Of a stretch of DNA of 36,702 bases, positions 15,513 to 24,408 are shown piece after piece (within the stretch, counting starts at the first letter, position 1; each line of letters opens with the position of its first letter). Below the pieces are notes generated by a model. That model was not told the origin of the DNA, searched no databases, and saw nothing but the letters and a program-made list of their open reading frames with translations. This stretch comes from an uncultured Bacilli bacterium (GTDB taxonomy: Bacteria; Bacillota_I; Bacilli_A; RF39; UBA660), in contig CAKPSO010000013.1 in assembly GCA_934183185.1 (NCBI GenBank), forward strand, positions 1-36,702, in the 5' to 3' direction. Both the position numbers and the translations under genes were made by a program.

Positions 15513-16394
15513 ATGAAAGGAATTATATTAGCAGGAGGTTCAGGAACTAGACTTTATCCAATAACGGAAGGAATTAGTAAACAGTTAATACCAATTTATG
15601 ATAAACCGATGATTTATTATCCTTTATCAACATTGATGTTAGCAGGAATTAAAGATATTTTATTAATTACTACAGAGCAAGATCAAGCTGGATTTAAAAG
15701 ATTATTTGGAACAGGAAAGCAATTTGGATTAAATATTGATTATGTGATTCAACCATCACCTGATGGACTAGCACAAGCTTTTACTTTAGGAAAAGATTTT
15801 ATTGGAAATGATACTTGTGCAATGATACTTGGAGATAATATTTTTTATGGTAATGATTTAGTTAAAAAATTAAGCACGGCTAGAGAAAATGCTGAGGACG
15901 GATATGCTACTATTTTTGGTTATCAAGTAAAAGATCCTGAAAGATTTGGAATTATGGAAATTGATGAGAATAAAAAAGTAATTTCTGTAGAAGAAAAACC
16001 ACAAAAGCCAAAAAGTGATTTTGCGATAACTGGATTATATTTTTATGATAATAGAGTTGCAGATAAAGCATTTAAGGTGGAAAAATCTGCTCGAGGGGAG
16101 TATGAAATAACAGATTTAAATAGAATGTACTTAGAGGAAAATAGATTGAAAGCTGAACTTTTAGGTGGAGGATATGCTTGGTTTGATACAGGACTTACAG
16201 ATAGTTTATTAGATGCAAGTAATACTATTAAAACTCTTCAAAACATAAGAGGTTCTATTATCAGTTGTCCAGAACAAATTGCTTATAAAAATGGTTGGTT
16301 ATCAGATAGCCAATTATTAGAGCGCGCTGAATTAATGAAGAAAAATGAATATGGAAAATATTTAATGAAAACATATGAAAAAGGTAGAAAATAA
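15513..16394 (+). CDS. rmlA: Glucose-1-phosphate thymidylyltransferase
   Basis: A 293-residue nucleotidyltransferase that makes dTDP-glucose from dTTP and glucose 1-phosphate, the entry step for dTDP-rhamnose. The signature LAGGSGTRLYP (6-16) binds the nucleotide, KPMIYYPLS lies at 31-39, LGDNIFYG in the middle holds the metal Asp, and VEEKPQKPKSDFAITGLYFY binds the sugar phosphate. Length is typical. It has its own promoter behind a weak terminator, separate from rmlCD-rmlB. Leucine codons here are mostly TTA with few CTA, unlike the 5-11 kb genes. Confidence 0.97.
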   Translation: MKGIILAGGSGTRLYPITEGISKQLIPIYDKPMIYYPLSTLMLAGIKDILLITTEQDQAGFKRLFGTGKQFGLNIDYVIQPSPDGLAQAFTLGKDFIGNDTCAMILGDNIFYGNDLVKKLSTARENAEDGYATIFGYQVKDPERFGIMEIDENKKVISVEEKPQKPKSDFAITGLYFYDNRVADKAFKVEKSARGEYEITDLNRMYLEENRLKAELLGGGYAWFDTGLTDSLLDASNTIKTLQNIRGSIISCPEQIAYKNGWLSDSQLLERAELMKKNEYGKYLMKTYEKGRK

Positions 16395-16428
16395 TAAAAT
16401 ATAGCAAAAATGAATAAAAAAATTTAAT

Positions 16429-16452
16429 AAAAGTATTTAATTTTATGCTTTT
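16429..16452 (+). terminator. Possible weak terminator after rmlA
   Basis: AAAAGTAT (16429-16436) pairs with ATGCTTTT (16445-16452) over eight bases with one T-G pair. The T tract is short and broken (TTTTGTG). The rest of this 173-base gap is AT-rich, and I see no convincing promoter in it. Confidence 0.4.
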
Positions 16453-16567
16453 GTGTATAAATAATTATTAATTAAACATAATTTATATGACGATATAGTT
16501 AATAAAAAGAAATTATTAATACAAGTAATTAGTATTAATGGAAAATTTCGGATTGTAGGTGAATTGT

Positions 16568-18673
16568 ATGGCAGAACTAAATTTAGACTATCATGATGGT
16601 AATGACATTTATAATGATGGTGATGTAGAACAATTATTATTAAATTATTATAAAAATGGTACAGAAATTGATTATAAAAAGGATAATATTTTTTATCTAA
16701 CTACTGATGTTAGAAATAATATTTTGAATTGGTATCCGTTTACTAATCAAGATAGTGTATTAGAAATAGGCTGTGGTTGTGGAACCTTAACAGGTAAACT
16801 TTGTGAAAAATGCAAAAACGTAGTTGCGGTTGAAGGTTCTAAAAGAAGGGCAGAAATAACTTATTATCGCCATAAAAATAGCAAAAATTTAAAAATATAT
16901 GCAGGAAATTTTGATGATATTAAAATTGAAGAAAAATTTGATTATATTGTATTAATTGGTGTTTTTGAATATGCAAAATTATTTTTTGATTCTGATACAC
17001 CGTTTGATGATTTCTTATCAAAAATAAAGAAACTATTAAAACCAACAGGAAAAGTATTATTAGCAATTGAGAATAGATATGGAATAAAGTATTGGGCAGG
17101 TGCCAATGAAGATCATATTGCAAAACCATATGTTGGCTTGGAAGGCTATGATTCATACAATGTTCAAACGTTTGGTAAGGTTGAATTTATAAAAATGATA
17201 GAAAAACATGGATTTACAAAGAATAAATTTTATTATCCATTCCCAGATTATAAATTACCAACAATTATATATACTGATGACAGACTTCCAAAAGAAAATG
17301 AAATTTCATCTATTCCAATTTATTCATATGGAAATAAAATAAATTTTAATATTGCAGAAACATTAAGAGGTTTAATAAAAAATGATTCATTTGGATTTTT
17401 TTCAAATTCATTTTTAATAGAGTTTGGTTTTGATAAATCTAAGCTATCTGATATTATTTATGTTAAAAACTTAGATTATAGAAATGTAAATTTCAAAACA
17501 ATTACTATTGAAAATAGTAAACATGAATTCATTAAGGTACCTGATAATGAAAAAGCAAAAGAACATCTGGACAATGTGGTCAAAATTCATGAAGAAGTTA
17601 AAAAAAATAATATAAAAATATGTGGTATTGAAGAAAAAAATGGAAAATATTTAATAGAAAGAATTATAGGAAATAATGTAGCAGAATACATTCAAGAATT
17701 ATCTTTAAAAAAAGAATGGGATTTAGTAACAAAAGAAATTGACAATTTGGTATCTTTTTATAATTCTATTTCAAAAAAAGAAATGCTAACCAATCCTATT
17801 ATAAGTGAAGCCAAAAAAGTTTACAAAAATAAAACTAATATTTTAAAAATTTCACTTATTGATGGAAATGTTTCTAATATTATTAGAAATAAAAATGGCG
17901 AATATATATTTATAGATCAAGAATGGGTAAGTGATAAGCAATTACCAACAGAATATTTAATCTTTTATTCATTATCTTATATTTTTGGCACTAATAGTTT
18001 ATTAAGCAATCACATATCATTCGAAGAAATTTGTAAAAAATATAATATTTCAAATAATAAAATAAGATTGTTCTATAAAATAGAAAAATATTATTTTACA
18101 GAGCTTAATCAAGTAATTGATGAAAATAAAAAGAATATCTTGGATTGTTGCAAAGCTCCTAAAGATTCTAGTGACAATGAAATATTTACAGTGCTTTATT
18201 ATGATGATGGAAGTGATTTTTGTGAAGAAAACAAAATAGTAACTAAATATATTAAAGGAAATAATGAAAATGAATTTATAGTTAATTTCGATTTACCAAA
18301 AAACATTTTAAGAGTTAGATTTGATCCTATTATATCAGGAAATAAATTTATCAATTTTAGTGATATTAAAGTAAATGGTAAAAAGATTACATATGATGAA
18401 TATAATGTCGACAGTTTTAACAATAAAAAGAATTTACTTTTAGAACACCCATTTATTGTCTTTCCGTTTGATAAACAAAAATTAGAAATTAGCATTTTAT
18501 TGGAGAAATTTTCAGTAGATGAAGAGAAGTTATATATTCAAAATTCAATTGATTTAAAGCATGACTATGTTGAATTATCAAACGAAAAAAGAGAATTAGA
18601 ACAAAAGTTAGAAACAATTAAAAATAATAAGTGGTGGAAACTACTAGAAAAAGTAAGAAAATTAAAAAAATGA
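16568..18673 (+). CDS. Methyltransferase-kinase fusion with coiled coil, WbdD-like chain-terminator candidate
   Basis: A 701-residue protein. Residues about 45-220 form a class I SAM methyltransferase with motif I VLEIGCGCGTLTG (64-76) and FDYIVLIGVFEY later. Residues about 315-480 look like an APH-type kinase: HEFIKVP (K323 as candidate ATP lysine), hinge GKYLIERIIG (359-368), a catalytic-loop-like LIDGNVSN (D432, N437) and FIDQEW (D450 as DFG-type metal Asp). Residues about 505-655 are beta-rich, and the end is a short coiled coil plus NKWWKLLEKV (W689-W690). The order methyltransferase, kinase, coiled coil and amphipathic tail recalls WbdD, which caps polymannose O antigen. A Wzm/Wzt-like transporter is encoded 8 kb downstream. 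AGGTG at 16556-16560 supports the ATG at 16568 over the GTG at 16559. The methyltransferase is certain; the kinase and capping role are inferred. Confidence 0.75.
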   Translation: MAELNLDYHDGNDIYNDGDVEQLLLNYYKNGTEIDYKKDNIFYLTTDVRNNILNWYPFTNQDSVLEIGCGCGTLTGKLCEKCKNVVAVEGSKRRAEITYYRHKNSKNLKIYAGNFDDIKIEEKFDYIVLIGVFEYAKLFFDSDTPFDDFLSKIKKLLKPTGKVLLAIENRYGIKYWAGANEDHIAKPYVGLEGYDSYNVQTFGKVEFIKMIEKHGFTKNKFYYPFPDYKLPTIIYTDDRLPKENEISSIPIYSYGNKINFNIAETLRGLIKNDSFGFFSNSFLIEFGFDKSKLSDIIYVKNLDYRNVNFKTITIENSKHEFIKVPDNEKAKEHLDNVVKIHEEVKKNNIKICGIEEKNGKYLIERIIGNNVAEYIQELSLKKEWDLVTKEIDNLVSFYNSISKKEMLTNPIISEAKKVYKNKTNILKISLIDGNVSNIIRNKNGEYIFIDQEWVSDKQLPTEYLIFYSLSYIFGTNSLLSNHISFEEICKKYNISNNKIRLFYKIEKYYFTELNQVIDENKKNILDCCKAPKDSSDNEIFTVLYYDDGSDFCEENKIVTKYIKGNNENEFIVNFDLPKNILRVRFDPIISGNKFINFSDIKVNGKKITYDEYNVDSFNNKKNLLLEHPFIVFPFDKQKLEISILLEKFSVDEEKLYIQNSIDLKHDYVELSNEKRELEQKLETIKNNKWWKLLEKVRKLKK

Positions 18674-18694
18674 TATATATAAATGGTGATAAAT

Positions 18695-20002
18695 ATGAAC
18701 AATATAGACAATGACACAAATGATTTTTCATTTAGCAAATATTTTATTAGTGAACTTTGTTTTTCAAAAGAAGAGTTTATAAAAAAATTTAAGGGTTTAA
18801 TTAATACAAATGTAAATAAAAAAAATGATGTGGTAGTAAGCGATAGATTATATGCAAATAGTAGTAGTCAAATATATTATCCCAAAAAGAACATCATAAA
18901 TAATACTAAAAATATTTTATTAGTTACACATGAACTTAGTAGAACTGGAGCACCTATTGTTGTGTTAGATACTGCTAAGGTTTTAGTTAAAAATGGTTAT
19001 TTTGTAACTTTAATTACCCCTCAAAATGGGCCATTATTAAAAGAGTTTTTAGATATTGGTGTACCCGTTATAATAATGAATGAAATGAAATATATTCAAT
19101 ATTTAGTTTCTGAAACAAATAATTTTGTAGAGAAATTGGATTTGGATAATTTTGTTAATAATTTTGATCTTACTATAATGGTTACAGCTACTTTATATAA
19201 TTTTGTTCGTAGGTATTTTAATACTAATAATAAAATATTATGGTGGATACATGAGGGTGCAGAATCTTATAATATTCTTGATTCAAGAATGCCAAAAACT
19301 ATAACGCCTAATATTAAGGTTTTATGTGGTGGACAATATGCAGCAGATCAACTAAAACTTAGAAATTATCTTTATTATCCAAGAGTGCTTAATTATGGTG
19401 TGTTTGATGAATACAAAGCAATTAGTAAGCCGAGAAATAAAAAGGTACGTTTCTTATTAGCAGGTACTATTGGAAAGAGAAAAGGACAATTAATATTACT
19501 TCAAGCTATCCAAAAATTACCAAAAAAAATCCAAGAAAAAAGTGAATTTATTTTTATAGGTGATCCTTATGAAAATGATTCAGAAGGAATTAGTATAAAA
19601 GAACAATTACAAGAATATGCTACACAGCATGAAAATGTTAAATTATATCAATCGGTTTCTAGATATGAATTATACAAATTATATGAAGAAATTGATGTAT
19701 TAGTATTAGCATCAATTGATGATCCTATGCCCGTAGTTGCAACTGAAAATTTTATGTTAGGAAATATATGTTTATGTTCAACACAAACAGGAACATCCTA
19801 TTATATTGAAAATGGTGTTAATGGTTTTGTATTTCAAAGTGGTAATTCAACTGATTTATCAGACAAGTTATCTGACATTATAAAAAATCAAAAAGAATTA
19901 GATAAAATAAAATTAAATGGTAGAAAAATTTATGATAAGTATTTTGAAATAGGAATATTTGAAAGAAAACTTCTACAAATAATACAGGGGGAAGTAAGAT
20001 GA
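18695..20002 (+). CDS. GT4-family glycosyltransferase
   Basis: A 435-residue GT-B enzyme. After an N-terminal extension of about 70 residues without clear homology comes ILLVTHELSRTGAPIVVLD (74-92), the nucleotide-sugar transferase opening found in surface polysaccharide loci. The C-terminal Rossmann half has FLLAGTIGKRKGQ, then EFIFIGDPYEN, and the donor-binding region VVATENFMLGN with ENGVNGFVF. It would use a nucleotide sugar in the cytoplasm. GGTGAT at 18685-18690 supports the ATG at 18695; the ATG at 18683 lies before that site. The TGA stop overlaps the next ATG, so the two genes are coupled. Confidence 0.85.
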   Translation: MNNIDNDTNDFSFSKYFISELCFSKEEFIKKFKGLINTNVNKKNDVVVSDRLYANSSSQIYYPKKNIINNTKNILLVTHELSRTGAPIVVLDTAKVLVKNGYFVTLITPQNGPLLKEFLDIGVPVIIMNEMKYIQYLVSETNNFVEKLDLDNFVNNFDLTIMVTATLYNFVRRYFNTNNKILWWIHEGAESYNILDSRMPKTITPNIKVLCGGQYAADQLKLRNYLYYPRVLNYGVFDEYKAISKPRNKKVRFLLAGTIGKRKGQLILLQAIQKLPKKIQEKSEFIFIGDPYENDSEGISIKEQLQEYATQHENVKLYQSVSRYELYKLYEEIDVLVLASIDDPMPVVATENFMLGNICLCSTQTGTSYYIENGVNGFVFQSGNSTDLSDKLSDIIKNQKELDKIKLNGRKIYDKYFEIGIFERKLLQIIQGEVR

Positions 20003-20925
20003 AGAAGTATTTAGTGCTAGGTGGTAATGGCTTTATTGGAAAATATGTAGTTGATAGCCTAGCCAAAAATAATAAAGTTATAGTGGCTGATTATAATATT
20101 GAGCATAATGAAGAAAATGAAAATATTGAATATAAACAAATGGATTTTATTAACTGTTATGATTTTACAAAATATTTAGAAGGAATTGACATAGTAATAC
20201 ATTTAATATCTACAATAGGTCCTAATGAAAATACTAAAAATATCAATAAAGAAATAGAAGAAAATGTATTTCCAACTACGCGTCTTTTAGAGGCTATGGT
20301 CCAATGTGAGACTAAAAAAATAATTTTTGTTTCTTCTGGTGGGACTGTTTATGGTGAGCATGAATGTAGTCCAATATTAGAAAGTGACAGTAAAGAGCCA
20401 ATTTGTAATTATGGAATTATCAAGGAATTAATTGAAAAATATTTAAATCTATATAGTCTTTACTATGGAATTGATTATAAAGTATTAAGACTTGCAAATC
20501 CATATAGTGAAGTAGTTAAAAAAGGGAAAAAACAGGGTATTATTCCAATTTTGATTGAACAATTGATGAATAATGAAACTATTAAAATATGGGGAGATGG
20601 TAATGATGTTAGGGATTATATTCATATTCAAGATGCCATTGCCGCCATTTTAAAAGTAATTGACTATGATGGAAACGAAAAAATATTCAATGTTGGTACA
20701 GGCGTAGGTTGTTCAATAAATGATTTAATAGAACTAATTAAGGAAGAAATGCAAATTTCTACAATCTCAGTATCTTATGTTGAAGGTAGAAAATGTGATG
20801 TAAAAAACAATATATTAAATATAGATAAAATCAAAAAAGAAATGAATTGGGAACCAGAAATAACTCTAGAAAAGGGAATTCAAAAAGTAATAGATATGAA
20901 AAAAGGTTTTAAAACAGGTGATTAA
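19999..20925 (+). CDS. NAD-dependent sugar epimerase/dehydratase (extended SDR)
   Basis: A 308-residue extended short-chain dehydrogenase. The NAD motif GGNGFIG is at 8-14, acid D31 favours NAD, SSGGTVYG is at 112-119, and the catalytic pair is Y138/K142 (YGIIK). RDYIHIQDAI and FNVGTGVG further on are typical of the UDP-glucose 4-epimerase/GalE and dTDP-sugar group. It probably supplies an epimerised or deoxy nucleotide sugar for the transferases in this operon. The substrate cannot be assigned. Coupled by ATGA overlap to the GT4 gene. Confidence 0.85.
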   Translation: MKKYLVLGGNGFIGKYVVDSLAKNNKVIVADYNIEHNEENENIEYKQMDFINCYDFTKYLEGIDIVIHLISTIGPNENTKNINKEIEENVFPTTRLLEAMVQCETKKIIFVSSGGTVYGEHECSPILESDSKEPICNYGIIKELIEKYLNLYSLYYGIDYKVLRLANPYSEVVKKGKKQGIIPILIEQLMNNETIKIWGDGNDVRDYIHIQDAIAAILKVIDYDGNEKIFNVGTGVGCSINDLIELIKEEMQISTISVSYVEGRKCDVKNNILNIDKIKKEMNWEPEITLEKGIQKVIDMKKGFKTGD

Positions 20926-20927
20926 TT

Positions 20928-21851
20928 ATGCAAAAAGAAATGACTAATGAGCAAAAAGATAAATATATATTACATTTAGAAAATGAAGTAGAAAGATTGA
21001 ATAAAATTAATGACTCATTAAACTATGATAAACTTTCTACTGTGTTAAAAGCACAAGAAGATTTTTTAATTTGTCAATATGCTGATAAAGATAATTTAAT
21101 AGCAGATAATAAAAGATTAAATAAAGAAATTGATAGGCTAATTAGAACAATTATGTTTGACAATAGTTATATTGATTATTTATTAAATTCTTTTTGGTGG
21201 AAAATTACTTTTCCATTTAGAGCTATTTCTAGAAAAGTAAGAAAGAAAATGGAAAAAATTGATTATGATTTTGTAGAGAATATTTCTTTAAAAAAAGATT
21301 TTGAAATTATTGATGAAAAAGTTTCAGTAATTATTTTTACATATAATGCAGGTGAAGAATTCTCAGTTCAATTGAAAAATATAAATAGTCAAAAGAATAT
21401 AAAAGATTTTGAAATTATAGTTATCGACAAGGGGAGTACTGATAATACCATTAAAATTTCAAAAGATGCAAAAGCTAAAGTTATTTCTTTAAAAAATAAT
21501 AAATTAACAGATGATGAAATATACGAACAATGCTTACCTAATATTCATGGTAAATATATAGCAATTATTGAGCAAAATAAAATAGTTGATAGTAAATATT
21601 GGTTATATCAAGCTATTAGACCTATTATAGATAACAAAGCTATTATGACTGCCTTCTTTGATCAAGATGTAAGTTTCATAAAAAATACTACTTACTATCA
21701 AGAATTAAAGAAAAGAATGGCTTCTATTGCAAATGAACAGGTTTTATTTTTTCCACAAAATAGAGATGTTATTCAATATATTAGTCCATATGTACTTGAT
21801 AAAACTTGTATAATAGTTAAGAAAAAAGTATCTAATATGTTTTTAATATAG
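20928..21851 (+). CDS. Coiled-coil protein with truncated GT2 domain
   Basis: A 307-residue protein. Residues 1-78 are a charged coiled coil (HLENEVERL, NKRLNKEIDRLIRTI), 86-106 is the tail-like motif NSFWWKITFPFRAISRKVRK, and 131-307 is a GT-A/GT2 fold: VSVIIFTYNAG (132-142) and IIVIDKGSTDNT (163-174). At the metal-binding position it has IIEQNKIVD (213-221) instead of DxD. The protein ends just after the strand DKTCIIVKKKV (291-301), where relatives continue with the E-D catalytic-base motif and acceptor lobe. No continuation is found in another frame before the next gene at 21861. It may be inactive and act as an adaptor. AGGTGA at 20916-20921 supports the start. Confidence 0.6.
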   Translation: MQKEMTNEQKDKYILHLENEVERLNKINDSLNYDKLSTVLKAQEDFLICQYADKDNLIADNKRLNKEIDRLIRTIMFDNSYIDYLLNSFWWKITFPFRAISRKVRKKMEKIDYDFVENISLKKDFEIIDEKVSVIIFTYNAGEEFSVQLKNINSQKNIKDFEIIVIDKGSTDNTIKISKDAKAKVISLKNNKLTDDEIYEQCLPNIHGKYIAIIEQNKIVDSKYWLYQAIRPIIDNKAIMTAFFDQDVSFIKNTTYYQELKKRMASIANEQVLFFPQNRDVIQYISPYVLDKTCIIVKKKVSNMFLI

Positions 21852-21860
21852 GAGTATATT

Positions 21861-23012
21861 ATGAAGTATAGTAATCTTTATATGAATTATAATCAAAAAA
21901 AAATTTATGAAAAATATGCTAATACCGAATACAAGAGTAATAAAAAATTAAAAGCAAAAATTGTAGACAATGCTATCATTTTACCTGCTAAAATTGATGA
22001 AAGTGATTTACCAAAATTATGGGCAATAGGTGGGGTAGTAGATAGTAATGATAATTTTGTTGAAGAGTCAAATTCTAGATACCTATTTGGTGGTTATTAT
22101 GAATTTAATTATGACTATGTAAATGAGATTGACGAGGAAGTTGTTTTTTTTGGACCATTTGTAAAACATTGGGGGCATTTTATATGTGACCAAATTAGTA
22201 GATTATGGTTTATCCTTGATAATCCTAAAAAATATAAAATAGCATATTGTGGTTGGAATTGGTATCAAGGAAGTTCAGATTTAAGTGATAATTATTTGGA
22301 GTTATTTAAACTACTTGGTATTGATGAAAACCAGTTAATAAATGTACAAAATCCTACCAGATTTAAAAAAGTAATTATTCCAGAATTTTCATTTATACCG
22401 GAAAATTTCTATTCTGAGGAATTTGAAAAATTAACTGAAACAATTGTAAAAAATGTTAATGTTAACATCAAAAAGTATCCTGATAATATTTATTATTCAA
22501 GAATGAAATTAAATAATAGTAAAGATAAAGAAATTGGTGAGGATAAGATTATAAAATATTTTGTTAAAAGAAATTATAAAATATTATCTCCAGAAGAATT
22601 AACCCTGTCAGAACAGATATTTTATTTGAACCATGCTAAAAAAATTTGTATGACATCTGGTAGTATTTCACATAATATAATGTTTTGCAAAAATGATAAC
22701 AATATTATTATTTTAAATAAAACGGATATGATAAACGGATATCAAATGGTTATTGATCATATTTCAAAATCTAAAATTATTTATATTGACATTTATAAAA
22801 AAATATTTTCTGTTTTATTTGGTATGGGTCCATTTTTATTATATGTAACCAAATATTTACAACAATGGGGTGGTAAGGAAAAGAAGAGTAAGGGAATAAC
22901 TTTAAAAGATTATAAGTGGTATTTTAATCGCTATTTTGAAATTTACAAAAATCCCAATAATAAAAGGTTATTAAAAAGTCAAAATATGTCAATGAAGAAA
23001 AAAAAGTTATAA
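21861..23012 (+). CDS. GT61-family glycosyltransferase (DUF563-like)
   Basis: A 383-residue protein. The family hallmark is KHWGHFICDQISRLW (102-116), corresponding to the N/H-x-G-H-x-x-x-D motif of GT61 capsule and EOGT-type enzymes. FKKVIIPEFSFIPENFYS, IYYSRMK (the usual Y-x-S-R) and MTSGSISHNIMF (the G-x-x-x-x-N loop) support the assignment. It is a cytoplasmic transferase in capsular-type loci; the sugar is unknown. It is the last gene of the 16568-23012 group. No clear terminator follows, only the long inverted repeat at 23095-23184. Confidence 0.75.
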   Translation: MKYSNLYMNYNQKKIYEKYANTEYKSNKKLKAKIVDNAIILPAKIDESDLPKLWAIGGVVDSNDNFVEESNSRYLFGGYYEFNYDYVNEIDEEVVFFGPFVKHWGHFICDQISRLWFILDNPKKYKIAYCGWNWYQGSSDLSDNYLELFKLLGIDENQLINVQNPTRFKKVIIPEFSFIPENFYSEEFEKLTETIVKNVNVNIKKYPDNIYYSRMKLNNSKDKEIGEDKIIKYFVKRNYKILSPEELTLSEQIFYLNHAKKICMTSGSISHNIMFCKNDNNIIILNKTDMINGYQMVIDHISKSKIIYIDIYKKIFSVLFGMGPFLLYVTKYLQQWGGKEKKSKGITLKDYKWYFNRYFEIYKNPNNKRLLKSQNMSMKKKKL

Positions 23013-23094
23013 TTATTATTTAATTATTTAACAGAAAAAAATTGTATTCTATCAATGATGTAATTTATTTGAATTTATCATAGCTAGATGTAAT

Positions 23095-23184
23095 TTTACG
23101 GTTCAGTCAAGAAAATTAGTTTTGCAAATATAAATTTTTATTATATTTTGTTTTTTTTGTTATTTTTTCTGATTGAACTGTAAA
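23095..23184. repeat. Long imperfect inverted repeat in the 23013-23226 gap
   Basis: TTTACGGTTCAGTCA (23095-23109) pairs with TGATTGAACTGTAAA (23170-23184) over 15 bases with two G-U pairs. Pairing can extend inward by about five A-T or G-C pairs with one bulge. The intervening 50-odd bases are almost pure A/T. Two overlapping TATACT boxes (23185-23190 and 23190-23195) lie directly outside the right arm, without a clear -35. Confidence 0.65.
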
Positions 23185-23226
23185 TATACTATACTTTAAA
23201 TATATGGTAGGTAGTAGGTGGTATTT

Positions 23227-24294
23227 TTGAAAAAAGTTTTAGAAAAATTAACAAGTAAAAAATTATATTTGTATTATTTTGTATCCTCCATTTTAATTGT
23301 CTATATGCATTGTAATCCTTTGCAGTGGGAAATAAAAATGTATAATTCCAATATATTTACTTACATTGATAATTTTTTTCAATGTTTTACATGTACTGCA
23401 GTACCTTTCTTCTTTTTAGCATCTGGTTTCTTATTATATAAGGATTTATCTTTTGATAATATAAAAAAAGTAATAAAGAAGAAAGTTAAGCGTTATGGAA
23501 TTCCTTATTTTGCTTGGAGTTTTATTTGTTTTCTTATTATAGATTATTTAAGAAATATGGATTATAGATATATACCTATATATTTACTTACATCAAGTTT
23601 TGATGGCCCTTTATGGTTTATAGAAGTGTTAATATTGTTGACTTTATTATCTCCAGTATTTTTATTTATACTTCGTAATAAAAAAATTAGTATATTATTT
23701 TTAATTTTCCTTTTTCTTGCATCATATTATATTAATATTCCTATTACTAGCAGTTCTATTGAAATATCATTAATTTGCCCTTTTCAAAGTCATTTAAAAT
23801 TGGCATTACCATATTATTTTTTAGGTGCTTTTTTTGGTAAATTTTATTTTGATACCATTAACAAAGAAAAATACATATCTAAACTTTTAATAATTGTTTC
23901 ATTTATTTGTATTTTAATTTTATATGGACAATACTTTAGTAATTTTCCGATTAAAATAACAGGTATTGTATATACTATCTTATTAAGATTTCAATGTGTT
24001 TTTATTTGGATTATTTTCCCCAAAAAAATATTTAATTATAAAGATCATTGGTGGTATCATCAAACATTTTTTACATATGCTGCTCATTGGATTTTTATTT
24101 GGCTAACTTCAAAACTTATTAATCATTTTTCTTATAACAATATTTTTATTTCAGCTTCATCATTTTTCTTTTTTCGATTAGCAATTACTGTTGTTATTTC
24201 ATTAATAACGATTCTTTTAGGAAAAATTACTATGATGCTTTGTCCTAAATTTTATTCAATACTTACAGGAGAGAAAATAAAGAAAACTAATTAA
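23227..24294 (+). CDS. Acyltransferase 3 family membrane protein (OafA-like)
   Basis: A 355-residue protein with about ten membrane segments. IVYMHCNPLQW (24-34) holds H28, the candidate catalytic histidine of acyltransferase-3 proteins. VPFFFLASGFLLY and GPLWFIEVLILL are the standard following motifs. Members O-acetylate or otherwise acylate sugars of surface polysaccharides. AGGTGG at 23216-23221 points to a TTG start at 23227 (KKVLEKL); a GTG at 23218 lies inside that site. The gene stands alone between the inverted repeat and a terminator, and is very T-rich. Confidence 0.82.
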   Translation: MKKVLEKLTSKKLYLYYFVSSILIVYMHCNPLQWEIKMYNSNIFTYIDNFFQCFTCTAVPFFFLASGFLLYKDLSFDNIKKVIKKKVKRYGIPYFAWSFICFLIIDYLRNMDYRYIPIYLLTSSFDGPLWFIEVLILLTLLSPVFLFILRNKKISILFLIFLFLASYYINIPITSSSIEISLICPFQSHLKLALPYYFLGAFFGKFYFDTINKEKYISKLLIIVSFICILILYGQYFSNFPIKITGIVYTILLRFQCVFIWIIFPKKIFNYKDHWWYHQTFFTYAAHWIFIWLTSKLINHFSYNNIFISASSFFFFRLAITVVISLITILLGKITMMLCPKFYSILTGEKIKKTN

Positions 24295-24370
24295 AAATTA
24301 TTTAGTTTTATCTATTACTATGAAGCAAAAATATCATTGAATTTTAATAAAAAACTAAATTTAACCCATT

Positions 24371-24408
24371 AAAAGAGAAAAAACTATATATTCATTCTCT
24401 TTTTTTTG
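24371..24408 (+). terminator. Intrinsic terminator after the acyltransferase
   Basis: AAAAGAGAA (24371-24379) pairs with TTCTCTTTT (24395-24403) perfectly around a 15-base loop, followed by further T. The T tract leads straight into the next promoter's extended -10. Confidence 0.8.

Noticed and set aside
16559..16567. GTG start for the 16568 gene
   Set aside because: The GTG lies within the ribosome binding site AGGTG; the ATG nine bases later is correctly spaced.
16920..17156. Minus-strand open frame inside the methyltransferase-kinase gene
   Set aside because: It is a shadow of a clearly coding plus-strand gene, with no ribosome binding site. The same applies to the minus-strand frames at 1127-1318, 2657-2908, 10249-10482, 11212-11436, 11464-11661, 12049-12273, 18199-18495, 19878-20066, 27529-27771, 27991-28221 and 28403-28588.
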